From contig AP025048.1 in NCBI GenBank assembly GCA_036186865.1, forward strand, positions 29,143,737-29,207,736: a stretch of DNA of 64,000 nt, read 5' to 3'. The stretch is from Eustoma russellianum. Its lineage: Eukaryota > Streptophyta > Magnoliopsida > Gentianales > Gentianaceae. Shown piece by piece: positions 1 through 11,604 of the stretch. Position 1 is the first letter of the stretch, and each line of letters begins with the position of its first letter. Position numbers and translations under genes: made by a program. Under the pieces are notes generated by a model. It searched no databases. It was given only the letters and a program-made list of their open reading frames with translations, and was not told the DNA's origin.

Positions 1-80
1 GCAAGCTGAGCGATAGACAGCAAAGAAAACTCCTACGCCTACCACTACGGAGGCTGCTGTCCCCGTTACTCTTCCTGCTA

Positions 81-449
81 ATGTGTCCTCTGATCCTGCG
101 GTTGAGGATTCTGGGGTATGCACACCCTTGGGTATTTAGGTATCCTCGACGCAGAATGTTTCGCGATTGGGATACCCAACAACTGAGACCATTCCATCCG
201 TCTGATGATCCGCAGTTAGTAAATGTGTCGGACTCTGAAATTGATGAGCTTCAACGACAAGCCCAACATCTTGTATTGTCCCGAGGTGATCTTCCTACAG
301 ACGCAGACATTGCAGAATATGTGCGTAAGGAGGTATTTGATTTGGTCTCATCGCATGATGATTACAGTATGCAGCTTTTTTCCTCATCGCTAAGTCGTCA
401 CATCGAAGTGATGACTATTAATACCGAGGACTTTTCGCCTGTTGGATAA
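81..449 (+). CDS. unrecognised ORF, 122 codons
   Basis: I do not recognise this ORF. It is open from an ATG at 81 to a stop at 449, with a second in-frame ATG at 156. The first 25 residues are hydrophobic and basic. The rest is acidic and Ser/Asp-rich and contains SDSEIDELQRQAQ and DADIAEYVRKEVFD, which look helical. The reading is open upstream at the window edge, so it may be the C-terminal part of a larger protein. It is followed by AT-rich DNA with an AATAAA at 670-675, so it could be the end of a host gene or of a retroelement ORF. No conserved domain is evident. Confidence 0.2.
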   Translation: MCPLILRLRILGYAHPWVFRYPRRRMFRDWDTQQLRPFHPSDDPQLVNVSDSEIDELQRQAQHLVLSRGDLPTDADIAEYVRKEVFDLVSSHDDYSMQLFSSSLSRHIEVMTINTEDFSPVG

Positions 450-729
450 TTTCCATAAGGACTTGGAGTTTCTTATAAGTAGGAGTTTTAAGTTTTGGAG
501 TTTCTTTATAAGTAGGAGTTTTAAGTTTTGGCATATTTCCTTTGTGATGTTTATCTATTTCCTATTAGGTTAAGGTTTTGTCTAGACTAGTGAGTCTATT
601 TAAAGGGGTCGGCCGAACCATAGTAGTGGCGGCAAGTCTTGTTCGGTTTTGAGTTATTTTCTGAATATTAATAAAGTGAGTTGTGCTTTATACGTATTGT
701 GTTCTTTGAATCCGTTGTTACTTAATCGC
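450..729. other. non-coding stretch with gene-end or LTR-like features
   Basis: AT-rich DNA between the unknown ORF and the LINE. It contains a TATTTAAAG box near 597-605, a CG-rich patch near 609-635, and AATAAA at 670-675 followed by T-rich DNA. That order fits either the U3-R-U5 part of an LTR or a gene 3' end. No partner LTR is visible in the window. Confidence 0.25.
465..529 (+). repeat. tandem duplication, two units of 32-33 bp
   Basis: Two adjacent units (465-496 and 497-529), each beginning GGAGTTTCTT and ending TTTAAGTTTT. They differ by one T in a homopolymer, which points to a recent slippage duplication. Confidence 0.8.
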
Positions 730-1902
730 CTGCTGATCTCCCACTTGCTCCTGCAGGTCTGCATGGTCAATCTCGAGCAGCGTTACCACCTCGTCCCCCA
801 AGCTCTATAATCACGCGATTAGGCCGTCAAGGTTCCACAAAATTCCCTAGCATCACTTTACCATGAACAGCTTACCATGGAATGTAGGGGGTCTGCGTAC
901 TTCTTTGGTGCGTGTTCGACGACTTATTAATCAATATAGGATTAAGCTATTGGTACTTGTGGAACCTAAGATACAATCCATATATCTCACTCGATATCAA
1001 CTTAAATTTGGGCATTCAAACTCTCTTGCAACGTGTGGCAATAAAATTTGGATTTTTTGGTCCTCAGAGATCTTTCGGTTATTGGATGTGGAACATGGGG
1101 ATTACGCCACACACCTTTCCTTGGCAGTGCATGGGGTAGAGATATTTTCTGGTACACAGTTGTATATGGCCTCCATACGGTTACAGATAGAAGCTGGCTT
1201 TGGTTAGAACTGCTGGGTCTATTCCATCGTCTGCAAGATCCGTGGCCAGTGGGTGGTGACTTTAACACCTTTCTGTCAGTTACTAAGCATCAAGGTTAAT
1301 CGATGCCTAATTTATCTTCTTTGGAGGAGTTTGCAGAGGGTGACGATAGTTGTTCTTTGTTGGATATGCCTTTTGAGGGTTCTCTATTCACTTGGGTTAG
1401 CGGCGTGGCTTCGGCACGGTCAAACGGCGCCTTGTTCGTTTTCTTTGTTCATCGTTGTTCTATGATCATTTCTAAACTTTATGACTCCGTCATTTATATC
1501 GTACCACTTCCAATCATTGTCCACTTTTGTTGAGTTGTGTGAGTGCTGCATTCACTGGCCCGCGTTCATTTTGTTTTGTGAACGTTTGGACGAACTATTC
1601 GGATTTCATTACTTATGTAAAGGCAGCGTGGCAATCTTATCTGACAATTGGAGGCATGCGTGGTTTATATGATAAACTTCAACGTTTGAAGGCGGATTTG
1701 CGTCTGCGGAACACTAACATCTTCGGGAATATTTTTGACAATCTAACACAACATGGGTGTCTCAGAAGGAGCATGTTTTCGATGCTCATCCGACCTCTCT
1801 TAATCGTATGGCTCACCAGAAAGCCGTAGCCGCCTATAAAGTTGCAGCCAAGCATGAGTTGATTTTCTTGGAGCAAAAAGCACAGGTTTAATGGCTACAG
1901 GC
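730..1902 (+). mobile_element. LINE, 5' segment: end of ORF1 and start of ORF2
   Basis: First of three pieces of one non-LTR retrotransposon. A proline-rich frame open from about 730 to a TGA at 864-866 looks like the C-terminus of ORF1. It overlaps the ORF2 start by the four bases ATGA (863-866). ORF1 is otherwise missing, so the element is 5'-truncated, as is common for LINEs. The piece ends at the CAGGC target duplication (1898-1902) of copia-1 and resumes at 7717. Confidence 0.75.
863..1902 (+). pseudogene. LINE ORF2, endonuclease domain (broken)
   Basis: The N-terminal apurinic-type (EEP) endonuclease of a plant LINE, which nicks the target DNA. The start reads MNSLPWNVGGLR, the usual NxNVRG beginning with Arg changed to Gly. 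The metal and DNA-binding signature PWPVGGDFN lies near 1240-1265 in a different frame, so there is a frameshift between about 1140 and 1190. A stop follows at 1297-1299, and the typical LLDMPFEGSLFTWVSG segment comes at about 1357-1405. A further shifted stretch near 1800-1902 reads as the linker before reverse transcriptase, with a TAA at 1888-1890. The frame runs into the copia-1 junction and continues on its far side. Confidence 0.75.
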
Positions 1903-2474
1903 TGTTGAAGAATCTGGAAATTGCAGCAATAGTGAGAGCAATGGTGTGCTGAGGTGATTGCGTGTAATGGTGAATGTCTATTGGCCAATCAGGTTGTGCC
2001 TATGATAACTGAATGGGTTAATTAGCACGTGGTGGTCTGATTGCGTATGGGAGTGGAATGGCTGATGGAGTGCAACTGGATTGCGGGAAGTGAGTGGTGG
2101 TTACAGAGGAAGAAGAGTTAGACTGGAGGAAGAAGAAGGGAAGTTACGCGCCACAGTTTAAAATGGAGCGAAATTACCATTCTGTCCTTGTTTTAATAAC
2201 TGGTAAGATGAGTTAGTTAGGGGCAATCTTGTAATCTTGCATCTTTTGTATTTGTTTAAATAAGCTGCGAAGGCAGCTTGAAGAAGACGGTTGAGCAGAA
2301 TAAAATTTCTGGAATTTTTCTTCATTTTGTGGTCCAAGAATTCTCTCTCAGTTATCTTCTCAATTCTTCTTGTTTCTCCTTGTTTCGTTGTCTGCTCACT
2401 TTCTTGTTTCCTGGTCAATTGTTCAGTTGATCGTGTTCAATTGCTTCGTGAACGCATTTGTAGAGTTTTTCACA
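1903..2474 (+). repeat. copia-1 5' LTR (572 bp)
   Basis: Starts TGTTGAAGAATCTGG, ends GAGTTTTTCACA, and pairs with 7145-7716 at the same length. A TTTAAATAAG box near 2254 is a TATA-like promoter candidate for the element. Confidence 0.95.
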
Positions 2475-2486
2475 TGGTATCAGAGC
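2475..2486 (+). promoter_or_regulatory. copia-1 primer binding site
   Basis: TGGTATCAGAGC directly after the 5' LTR matches the 3' end of plant initiator methionine tRNA, the usual copia primer. Confidence 0.92.
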
Positions 2487-2493
2487 TACATAC

Positions 2494-5400
2494 ATGAATT
2501 TTGGTTCGTTCATGAGCAATAACGGTGAATCGTCTTCTCCTCAATTCGCGCTCCCATGGCTGCTGATCCTGTAAAGGATCCGTATTACATACATCCTAGT
2601 GACAATCCTTCCATGATCTTGGTTCAACCGCTAATGGACGGGAACAATTATCACGGCTGGAGTAGGTCCGCTAGAAGGGCGCTTGAATCCAAGAACAAAA
2701 CTGGATTTGTGGATGGTAGCATTGCGAAACCAACCGAAGGAACAAAAAGGTATAACGCCTGGATCAAAGCCAACAACATGGTGGCCTCTTGGTTAGTTAA
2801 TTCTCTCATTTCTAGCATAGCGCATAGTGTGATATGGATTGATAATGCAGTAGATATATGGAACAATTTAAAATTCAGATATGGAAATGTGGATTCGTTT
2901 AGATTGTCTGACCTACAAGAAGAGTTCTATAAAATTAGACAAGGACAGGCCACAATCACTGAGTATTACACAAAACTGAAGGGTATTTGGGAAGAATTGT
3001 CAGTTTTGAAGTCTGTCCCTACGTGTACGTGTGATAGGTGCACTTGCAATTTGAGTGGTTCAATAAGTAAATTCATTGAAGATGATTGCGTGATTAAGTT
3101 CCTTAAGGGATTGAATGACGATTATGAGGCAGTAAAATCACAGGTGTTGCTAACTAGTCCCCTGCCAGATTTGAAGACGGCTTTTGCCATGGCCGTGAAG
3201 CTTGAAAGAAAATTGATGTATTCTAGTGGCCAGGAGCACTTTGTTAACAATCCTTCTGTTGTTATGAATGTTAATGAAGCGCCTAGACCCAATGTATATG
3301 TGAACAAACTGTCTGGGAGTTCATTTGGACCAAGAATGGCAGGCAGAGGCTATAGGCCGAAGTCTGGACAGAATAATGCTAGGAACCCGTTTTGTACATA
3401 TTGTAGCATGACAGGTCACACAGTGGACAGATGCTACAAGAAGCATGGTTATCCACCAGGTTTTAAGCCAAAGTCACAAGTAAACATGGTTCCTGGGGGT
3501 GAATACAGCAATGATGGTGGACAATCAAGGAATGAAGAGGAAGCAGTGTCCTATCAGTGCTGTGATCATGCCAGCTCTGATGCTGGCCCATCTGACCACC
3601 AGGTGACACCCAATATTACTCATGAACAACACTTACAGCTTATTAGTCTGTTGCAGCCACACAATGACAAAACGGGAAGGAGCATAGTTGATCAAACTGG
3701 AAGTGGTCCTAGCACACATCGTCATGCTGTAATGTTAGCTGAGGTATCTGCTGACTCAGGTAAGATGTTAGGTAACAATGCTTATCAATTTTCAAATATA
3801 TGGATTTTAGATTCTGGAGCTAGTGATCATGTGTGTTCATCATCCTACCTCTTTGAATCTTTGTGTGCTGTTAGTTCAATATCTATCCAACTTCCTGATA
3901 CATCTTTGGCACTGGTCACTCATGTTGGTAAAGTGAGAGTGAATGATGAATTGTTGTTGACTGATGTGTTTTATGTGCCCTCATTTTCTTACAACCTATT
4001 GTCATTAAGCAAATTGACTCAAACTGGTGACATCCAAGTATTATTCCTTTCGAATCTTTGTGTGATTCAGGACTCCAAGACCAAGAGGATGATTGGTTCA
4101 GCTAAAGTCTCTCAAGGTCTATACCATTTCCATGGAGTCCCAAAAGATTCTGCAGTGCCCATCTCACATTCAAAACCGTCTACTAAAGTTTTCCACATTA
4201 AGTCATCAGAGGTTGTGCTTTGGCATTCAAGGCTTGGCCACATGTCAGTTGCAAGAGTAAAGGAAATTCATAAGAGTCATCCAGAAGTGCTTGCCTCTGA
4301 TGATATAAAACAGTGTGTCATATGTCCCCTTGACAAACAGAAAAGACTGCCTTTTCCTATTTCCTATTCTGTTTCCTCCACTCCTTTTTTCCTTGTTCAC
4401 ATTGATATATGGGGCCCGTACAAGTATCCAACAATGTATAAGCAACAGTATTTTCTTACTATTGTGGATGATTTTTGCAGATTTTGTTGGATTTATTTGT
4501 TGAAATCAAAAGCAGAAGCTAGACCTGCAATACAAAGTTTCTATCAGTATGTTAATGTTCAGTTTGATGTGAAGATTAAAGTGGTTCGAACTGATAATGG
4601 GCAAGAATTTAATATGCCTGAATTCTATGCATCCCATGGTATTATACACCAAACAAGCTGCACATACACCCCTCAACAGAATGGTGTTGTGGAGAGGAAG
4701 CACCAGCACATTCTTTCAGTGGCCAGGGCACTAAGATTTCAGTCTAATCTTCCATCACCTTATTGGGGCTTTTGCGTGCAGCATTCAGTGTTCCTTATTA
4801 ACATCACACCTTCTCTAGTTCTTCATCATAAAACTCCATTTGAGCTTCTATACAATACCAATCCCACCTATTCAGATTTAAGAGTGTTTGGCTGTTTGGC
4901 GTACGCAGTAAACACTCAACCCCACAAAGACAAATTTGCTCCAAGGGCCAGAAGAAGTTTATTCTTGGGAATGTCCTATTCAACCAAGGGGTATGTGCTC
5001 CAGGATCTTGATACCAAGGATGTATTCATATCCAGGGATGTAATCTTTCATGAGAATGATTTCCCTTTCTCCAAACAGCCAGCCACACCTTCCTTTTGTC
5101 AAGACTGTATCTCTTCACATGGTCCAATGCTTTCTGGCATTTCCCCATCTCATTCATATAATCTTCCTGACCTGACCACATCTTCATATAATCCTCCTGA
5201 ATTGACCACACCTTCATTTATCCCTCAGCCTACACCTGTTATATCCAATACACCTCTCAGTCCTTCAGTCACCCCCATTGTAACCTCTTCATCTGATCAT
5301 CAACCTGTTGAGATCTCACCCAGTGAACCATCACCTCCAAGGCTGCCTGGTACTCTAACAGTGGATTTATCCCTTCCTACTAATGCTGCTGAGTCACCAA

Positions 5401-7150
5401 TGTGTCCATACAATAATGATGTTCCTACGCGTCCAAAACGCTCCACACAACCACCTCTATACTTGAGAGACATCATTGCAATTCCACATCAGTTCAGTCA
5501 CACCACACCAGTCCCCATTCCATTCACAATGTCCTAACATATGCATCATTAGCTCCAAAATTTAAGGCATATACAATGAATATTGATAAGTATAAGGAGC
5601 CTAACACTTATGTGCAGGCAGCCAGTTCATCTGAATGGCAGGAGGCAATGGCAAAGGAGTTGGCGGCATTAGAGGCAAACCATACCTGGGATCTGGTGCC
5701 TTTACCATGAGGGAAGAAGACCATTGGTTGTAGGTGGGTCTACAAGATTAAATATAAGCCAGATGGTACGGTTGAGAGGTATAAATCTAGACTCGTTGCC
5801 AAGGGATATACACAGCAGTATGGTATTGATTACCAAGATACTTTTTCCCTAGTGGCAAAGATGACTACGGTGAGAGTACTTCTAGCAATGGCATCAAGGA
5901 ATAACTGGCCCATCCATCAAATGGACGTTAATAATGCCTTTCTCCACAGTGATCTCCATAAAGAGATTTACATGACTCCTCCCCCTGGGTTAACCATGTC
6001 CCAGCCAGGCTTAGTTTGCAGATTACACAAGTCTCTCTATGGCTTGAAGCAAGCCAGTAGAGAGTGGAATGCTACTCTCACCAACTTCCTGCTCAGCAAA
6101 GGTTTTCAACAGTCCAAAAGTGATTATACATTATTCACTAAAACTGTGGGTTCAGATCTGCTTGTTTTGTTGGTGTACGTTGATGACATCATTGCCACTT
6201 GTGCCAATGAGGGGGCCATTTATAGCATAAAGGAAGCATTACACTAAGAATTTCAGATTAAAGACTTAGGGAATCTTAAATTCTTTCTTGTCATTGAAGT
6301 AGCTAGACCTTCGTCAGGCATCTATGCAAGTCAAAGGAAGTACAGCCTGGAACTCCTAGAGGAAACAAGATTCCTAGAGTCTAAACCAGCCAAAAGCCCC
6401 ATGGAGACACACTCAGCTTTAGTGCATAATGACTCTCCCTTGCTGCCTGATGCGTCACCTTATAGGAGGTTGGTAGGCAAACTCATATACTTGACCATTA
6501 CTAGGTCGGACATTGCGTTTGTTGTTCAGCAGCTGAGCCAGTTCTTGGATTGCCCAACTGAGCACCATATGAAAGCAGCACATAGGGTACTAAGGTACAT
6601 AAAAGGAAGTGTTGGACAAGGCTTGATGTTCCCCAACTCTGGAGACTTGAGGTTGAAGGGATTTGTTGATGTGGATTGGGGAGGTTGTAATGAAACTAGG
6701 AGGTCAGTGACTGGTTATTGTGTCTTTCTTGGGGAATCACTAGTCTCTTGGAGGGCCAAAAAGCAAAGCACGGTGTCTAGATCCTCAGCTGAAGCTGAGT
6801 ATAGGGCGATGGCTATGGTGACATGTGAGTTGCAATGGTTGATTTTTCTGTTAAAGGACTTTGGCTGTGTTGATCAGAATCCAGTTGAGTTGTTCTGTGA
6901 TTGCAAGAGTGCGATATACATAGCAGAGAACCCAGTGTTCCATGAGCGTACAAAGCACATCGAGATTGATTGCCATGCGGTTAGGGACAAAGTGCAAAGT
7001 GGAATGCTTAAGTTGATGCCTGTTAGGACCGAGCTGCAACTGGCTGATATATTCACTAAAGCTGTGGATGCTAAGAGGTTGATTGAGATAGCCAAGCTGC
7101 TTGGAATCAGAAATATCTACGCCAAGCCTAGCTTGAGGGGGGGGTGTTGA
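2494..7150 (+). pseudogene. copia-1 gag-pol polyprotein (broken)
   Basis: Gag, protease, integrase, reverse transcriptase and RNase H in copia order. The first ATG (2494) is out of frame with the main 993-codon stretch that opens at 2556, so an indel lies near the N-terminus. Gag has the copia-like N-terminal domain and a CCHC knuckle (CTYCSMTGHTVDRC, near 3393-3434). Protease shows ILDSGASDH near 3806. Integrase has the HHCC region with LWHSRLGHMS near 4219 and the acidic triad in HIDIWG, RTDNGQEF and NGVVERKH. A one-base frameshift near 5500-5535, a TGA at 5708-5710 and a TAA at 6245-6247 break the rest. Reverse transcriptase keeps YVDDII near 6177. RNase H runs to 7150 and ends inside the LTR boundary. 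Confidence 0.92.
7131..7144 (+). promoter_or_regulatory. copia-1 polypurine tract
   Basis: AGCTTGAGGGGGGG immediately before the 3' LTR. It is the plus-strand primer site and overlaps the last codons of pol. Confidence 0.85.
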
Positions 7151-7716
7151 AGAATCTGGCAATTGCAGCAATAGTGAGAGCAATGGTGTGCTGAGGTGAT
7201 TGCGTGTAATGGTGAATGTCTATTGGCCAATCAGGTTGTGCTTCTGATAACTGAATGGGTTAATTAGCACGTGGTGGTCTGATTGCGTATGGGAGTGGAA
7301 TGGCTGATGGAGTGCAACTGGATTGCGGGAAGTGAGTGGCGGTTACAGAGGAAGAAGAGTTAGGCTGGAGGAAGAAGAAGGGAAGTTACGCGCCACAGTT
7401 TAAAATGGAGCGAAATTATCATTCTGTCCTTGTTTTAATAACTTGTTAGATGAGTTAGTTAGGGGCAATCTTGTAATCTTGCATCTTTTGTATTCGTTTA
7501 AATAAGCTGCGAAGGCAGCTTGAAGAAGACGGTTGAGCAGAATAAAATTTCTGGAATTTTTCTTCATTTTGTGATCCAAGAATTCTCTCTCAGTCATCTT
7601 CTCAATTCTTCTTGTTTCTCCTTGTTTCGTTGTCTGCTCACTTTCTTGTTTCCTGATCAATTGTTCAGTTGATCGTGTTCAATTGCTTCGTGAACGCATT
7701 TGTAGAGTTTTTCACA
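7145..7716 (+). repeat. copia-1 3' LTR (572 bp)
   Basis: Same ends and length as 1903-2474, with about 12 substitutions between them. It is followed by target duplication CAGGC. Confidence 0.95.
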
Positions 7717-9683
7717 CAGGCTAATGATGCAAACACTAAATATTTCCATAGCCGAGTAAGGGATTGACGCCGACGACAACATATCCATTCTATTCGCACA
7801 GCGGAAGGGGTTGTTTTTGATACTAGTGACATGATTGTGCAAGAAGCCATTCACTATTACACTCACTTGCTCACAGCTGAGAATGTTGATCATCCGGATA
7901 AACTTTTGTCCAGCGTTCTGACGGTGCTCACCACCTCAGACAATGCGACTATTAATACGATGCCATTATTACAAGATGTTAAGGATACAGTCTTGCAGCT
8001 ATATCAAAATAGTGCCGCGGGACCTGATGGTTATAATGGACATTTTTTCCTTACATGCTGAGATATTGTACATGTTGATGTCCATAAAGCTATCCAAGAA
8101 TTTTTTTTCTTGGATTTCCTATTTCACATGCTATGGGCAGTACGCTACTCACTTTAATCCCAACTCCTCCTCTCCGGTTACATTTGCTGATTTTTGCTCT
8201 ATTAGTTTAACCAACTTTCTTGCAAATGTTGGGACTCGTATTCTTGCCATGTGGCTTGGGCTTCTACTCCCTAAACTAGTCTCTCCTGAGCAATCCATTT
8301 TTGTACCTGGCCGTGACATTACGGGGCAGGTTATTCCTGCGCGGGAGATGACACACTTGCTGACCAAAAAGACACGTGATCATTATATTATGATGAAGTT
8401 AGACATGCAGAAAGATTTTGATCGAGTGAGCTGGTCAATTCTTCAGGCGTTATTAGCGAAATTTGGGTTTTCACTACATTTCATTCGTATGATCATGAAC
8501 CATTTCTGTAGTACACACATATCAATTCTTGTGAATGGGGTGTCTTATGACTTCTTTCAGCCTTCAAGGGATGTCAAGCAAGGGGAACATTTGTCTCCAA
8601 TGTTGTTCATATTAGCCTCTGAGGTTTTTTGCGCGGCCTTAATAGATTACTTTGTGATGGCAGTTCGCATCCTTATTGAGTAGGCCGAATACGACCTATG
8701 ATAACACACTTGATGTTTGTAGATGATCTTCTTATTTTCCTTAATGGTTCTAGTCTAACACAATGGAGCTTTATTAGGTTTCTATTGCAATATCAGAGTG
8801 TCACAGGTCAACAAATTAATTTTCATAAGAGTCATCTTATATGTCCACCTAATGTCTCTACTCACCGGATACACCGGATACATTCGATGATGTGGAAGAG
8901 ATTATGCTTGGTACTTCTTTTATGCAGGTCACACTCTGAACCCGTTGGCAATGACTGGAAGTGGACTTTAGCAGCTTCCGGCAGTTTAACAATTCGTATA
9001 GCCTATGATTTATGGAGGCCAGTGCGCTCTTCTCGTCTTTCCCATAAATATATTTGGCATGAATTATAGCAGCCAATGATTCAATTATTTTTATGGTTTG
9101 CAGCATCAACCAACTCCATTTTCGGAGAATATCGCCTCCTTTGCAGTCTTGTTTCCTACTATGTGCCCTTTTGCCGTCAAGAGCAGGGGGTGAGAGACCA
9201 TATCTTGTTGTGTTGCTCACTTATTCAAGGTCTCTAGGCTTTTTATGCAAGTGTTGTATCTGGTCCAGTCGTTTCTTCTGTCAATATTCATTCATATTTA
9301 CAACAGTGGTAGATGTCGTCTAACGTTAATACCTTAAAAGGTTGCCTTCAGCTTATTGTTCCAGGTATTATACTTTAGTCAGTTTGGCATCGTTACACAG
9401 GCATAATCTATGGTGATGAGTCTTTTAACATACACCAGCTCTCCAACAATGTCCCCCATAATATATAAACATGGTGCTTGTCCATCAATCGCACAAAATA
9501 TGCAAATTATGACCCCGAATTGCATGCTCTTGGGATCTCTCCTAGGTTACAATTGCGTCGAGCTCGGGTCATCTATTGGCAGTTACCTCCTTTGATCGAT
9601 ACAAATTGAATGTAGATGAGGCTCATGGAGTGCATTCTGATGGAGAGGGTGCTATCCTTCGTAATAGTGCAGGTGGGCTAGTG
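7717..9683 (+). mobile_element. LINE, middle segment: reverse transcriptase to start of RNase H
   Basis: Continuation of the LINE after copia-1. Reading through the target site gives a frame with NDANTKYFHSRVRD, the usual linker of plant LINE ORF2. The piece ends at TAGTG (9679-9683), where copia-2 entered the RNase H domain. Confidence 0.85.
7717..9683 (+). pseudogene. LINE ORF2, reverse transcriptase and partial RNase H (broken)
   Basis: RNA-dependent DNA polymerase of the non-LTR type. AAGPDGYNGHFF near 8013-8049 opens the RT. PGRDITGQ and KLDMQKDFDRVSW (8309-8434) cover the first catalytic Asp. VKQGEHLSPMLF is near 8572-8607, and the FVDDLLIF box (YADD type) lies near 8716-8739 in another frame. 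A zinc-binding RVT-like segment with WKWTLAASGSL follows at about 8960-8995. The DNA between RT and this segment is shorter than usual. RNase H begins near 9600 with NVDEAHG, where the first catalytic Asp sits, and is cut by copia-2. Several stops and frameshifts are present. Confidence 0.8.
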
Positions 9684-10232
9684 TGTTGAAGTGGCTGACC
9701 AGTTAGGAGACAAGGAGTGCGTAGCTGGTGAAGGGTGATCACGCATATGGACAGTGTGTGGGTACATTCTGTGTGTTGCAATCGAAGATTAAGTGGTTTA
9801 GGTGTTGCATAGTGGGACCCAGAAGCAACAATAACCGTCCTGGCACGGTGGAAGAGCTGAGCTGCGCAGGAGGTGTCGTGCAGAATTGGGAGTGGCTCGG
9901 TGAGGAAGAAGAAGTTTGGCGGCAAAGTGTTTAAACCAGGGAATTTACTGTTTTGCCCTTACTAATAGATACTCTAAGGAGTTGTTTCTGAGGGCACTTT
10001 GGTCTTTTTGCATCTTCTGTTATTTTGTTTAAATACCCGGCGGTTATCTCCTTCTTCGTTGAGTTGAATAACAGATTCTTCATTTTTGCTCCAATTCAGT
10101 TTCTTTCGTGCCCTCTCTGCAGCACCTTCCTTCGTTTTTTGAGTTTGGTTGTTGAATCAATAAATCTTTCTTCGGTTTATTGTTTGTTTCGTGTTGTTTG
10201 GTTAATTGTATAGCATTGCTGATTTCTTCACA
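9684..10232 (+). repeat. copia-2 5' LTR (549 bp)
   Basis: Ends TGTTGAAG and TTCACA. It has a TTTAAATACCC TATA-like box near 10029 and AATAAA near 10158. It is identical to 14971-15519 at all but about three sites. Confidence 0.95.
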
Positions 10233-10244
10233 TGGTATCAGAGC
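10233..10244 (+). promoter_or_regulatory. copia-2 primer binding site
   Basis: TGGTATCAGAGC abuts the LTR; complementary to initiator methionine tRNA. Confidence 0.92.
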
Positions 10245-10251
10245 TTCTTAA

Positions 10252-11604
10252 ATGAACTTTGGATCGTTCATGGCGTCTACCAACAATGCTTCTCCCTCTG
10301 GAGGCAATTCGCACTCCACTGTTTCTGATCCTTCTGAGGATCCTTATTTTATACATCCGAGTGACAATCCTTCGATGATTCTCGTTCAGCCGTTGTTGGA
10401 CGGAAACAATTACCATGGATGGTGTAGGTCTGTAAGGAGAGCGCTTGAATCGAAGAATAAGATTGGCTTCGTGGATGGTTCGATTGAGAAACCTGCTGAT
10501 GGAGCAAAAAGGTTTAATGCCTGGATCAAGGCGAACAACATGGTTGCTGCCTGGTTAGTCAATTCCTTAATTCCTAGTATTGCGCAGAGTGTTATTTGGT
10601 TGGATAATGCATCTGATATTTGGAGTGATTTGAAGTTTAGATATGGTAATGTTGATTCATTTCGTTTGTCTGACTTGCAAGAAGAATTTTATAGTATTAA
10701 GCAAAACAATATGACAGTTACGGAGTATTACACCAAGTTGAAAGGAATTTGGGAAGAACTATCAATCTTGAAATCAGTACCAGTGTGCACTTGTAAGAGG
10801 TGCACATGTAATGTAACTGGTTCAATCAGCAAGTTTATACAAGATGATTGTGTTATAAAATTTTTGAAAGGGTTAAATGATGATTTTGAAGCCATTAAGT
10901 CACAAGTGTTGCTGACTAGTCCCTTACCTGATTTGAAGAATGCTTTTGCCATGGCTATCAAACTTGAAAGAAAATTGTTGTATTCTGGTGTTAATTCTCA
11001 GACGCAGTTTGTTAATAATCCAACTGCTGTTATGAATGTGAGTTACGGTTTCAAGGGAAGTTCAAACAGTTATAGACCTTCAGGCAATGAGGGACCAAGT
11101 GCCAATGCGTCAGGGGGTGCGGGAAGAGGTTTTAGGAGAGAAAACCCGAAGTATGGGAAGAGTAATTCCAAGGTTCCTTTCTGTACGTTTTGTAATATGA
11201 CTGGACACACAGTAGATAGGTGTTACAAAAAACACGGATATCCACCAGGGTTCAAGCCAAGGGGGCAAGTGAACATGGTGAATGCTGAAGGAGCAGATCA
11301 GCAATTCTTAGACATGTCTGGACAAGAAGAGCAGAGTTCTCAAGAAGCTTACAGTTCCTATGATCAAGAGTCGGGGTCTGGTGTGTCCCAGTCTGTGTTC
11401 ACCCCTGAGCAGTACGCGCAAATCATGGCAATGTTGCAAGAGCATGGCAGCAAAGGTGGCAGAAACATGAATGATGTAGCCATCATGCCTAGCAACTCTC
11501 CTCATACTATCATGTCAGCTCAGATGGCTGCTGACTCTGGTAAGTTTTCAGGTAAATATTGTTGTGCAAAACTTAAACATTTGGATTTTGGACTCTGGAG
11601 CTAG
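10252..11604 (+). CDS. copia-2 Gag
   Basis: Capsid-nucleocapsid part of the polyprotein, 450 codons, starting at an ATG eight bases after the primer site. The copia-like N-terminal domain spans about residues 24-75 (IHPSDNPSMILVQPL and NYHGW). The gag domain follows to about residue 240. The CCHC knuckle CTFCNMTGHTVDRC lies near residue 309. The last dozen or so codons are out of frame, because the true frame passes to the +1 register near 11570. In copia-1 gag and protease share one frame at this point, so I read this as a mutation and not as programmed shifting. Confidence 0.88.
   Translation: MNFGSFMASTNNASPSGGNSHSTVSDPSEDPYFIHPSDNPSMILVQPLLDGNNYHGWCRSVRRALESKNKIGFVDGSIEKPADGAKRFNAWIKANNMVAAWLVNSLIPSIAQSVIWLDNASDIWSDLKFRYGNVDSFRLSDLQEEFYSIKQNNMTVTEYYTKLKGIWEELSILKSVPVCTCKRCTCNVTGSISKFIQDDCVIKFLKGLNDDFEAIKSQVLLTSPLPDLKNAFAMAIKLERKLLYSGVNSQTQFVNNPTAVMNVSYGFKGSSNSYRPSGNEGPSANASGGAGRGFRRENPKYGKSNSKVPFCTFCNMTGHTVDRCYKKHGYPPGFKPRGQVNMVNAEGADQQFLDMSGQEEQSSQEAYSSYDQESGSGVSQSVFTPEQYAQIMAMLQEHGSKGGRNMNDVAIMPSNSPHTIMSAQMAADSGKFSGKYCCAKLKHLDFGLWS

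Larger units (their letters stand above)
1903..7716 (+). mobile_element. copia-1, complete Ty1/copia element inside the LINE
   Basis: A full-length LTR retrotransposon with 572-bp LTRs that begin TGTTGAAG and end TTCACA, a primer binding site, a gag-pol region, a polypurine tract and a perfect 5-bp target duplication CAGGC (1898-1902 and 7717-7721). I count about 12 differences between the LTRs (roughly 2%), so it is older than copia-2. It lies in the sense direction of the LINE. Coding capacity is lost through at least two frameshifts and two nonsense codons. It is a close relative of copia-2. Confidence 0.95.
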
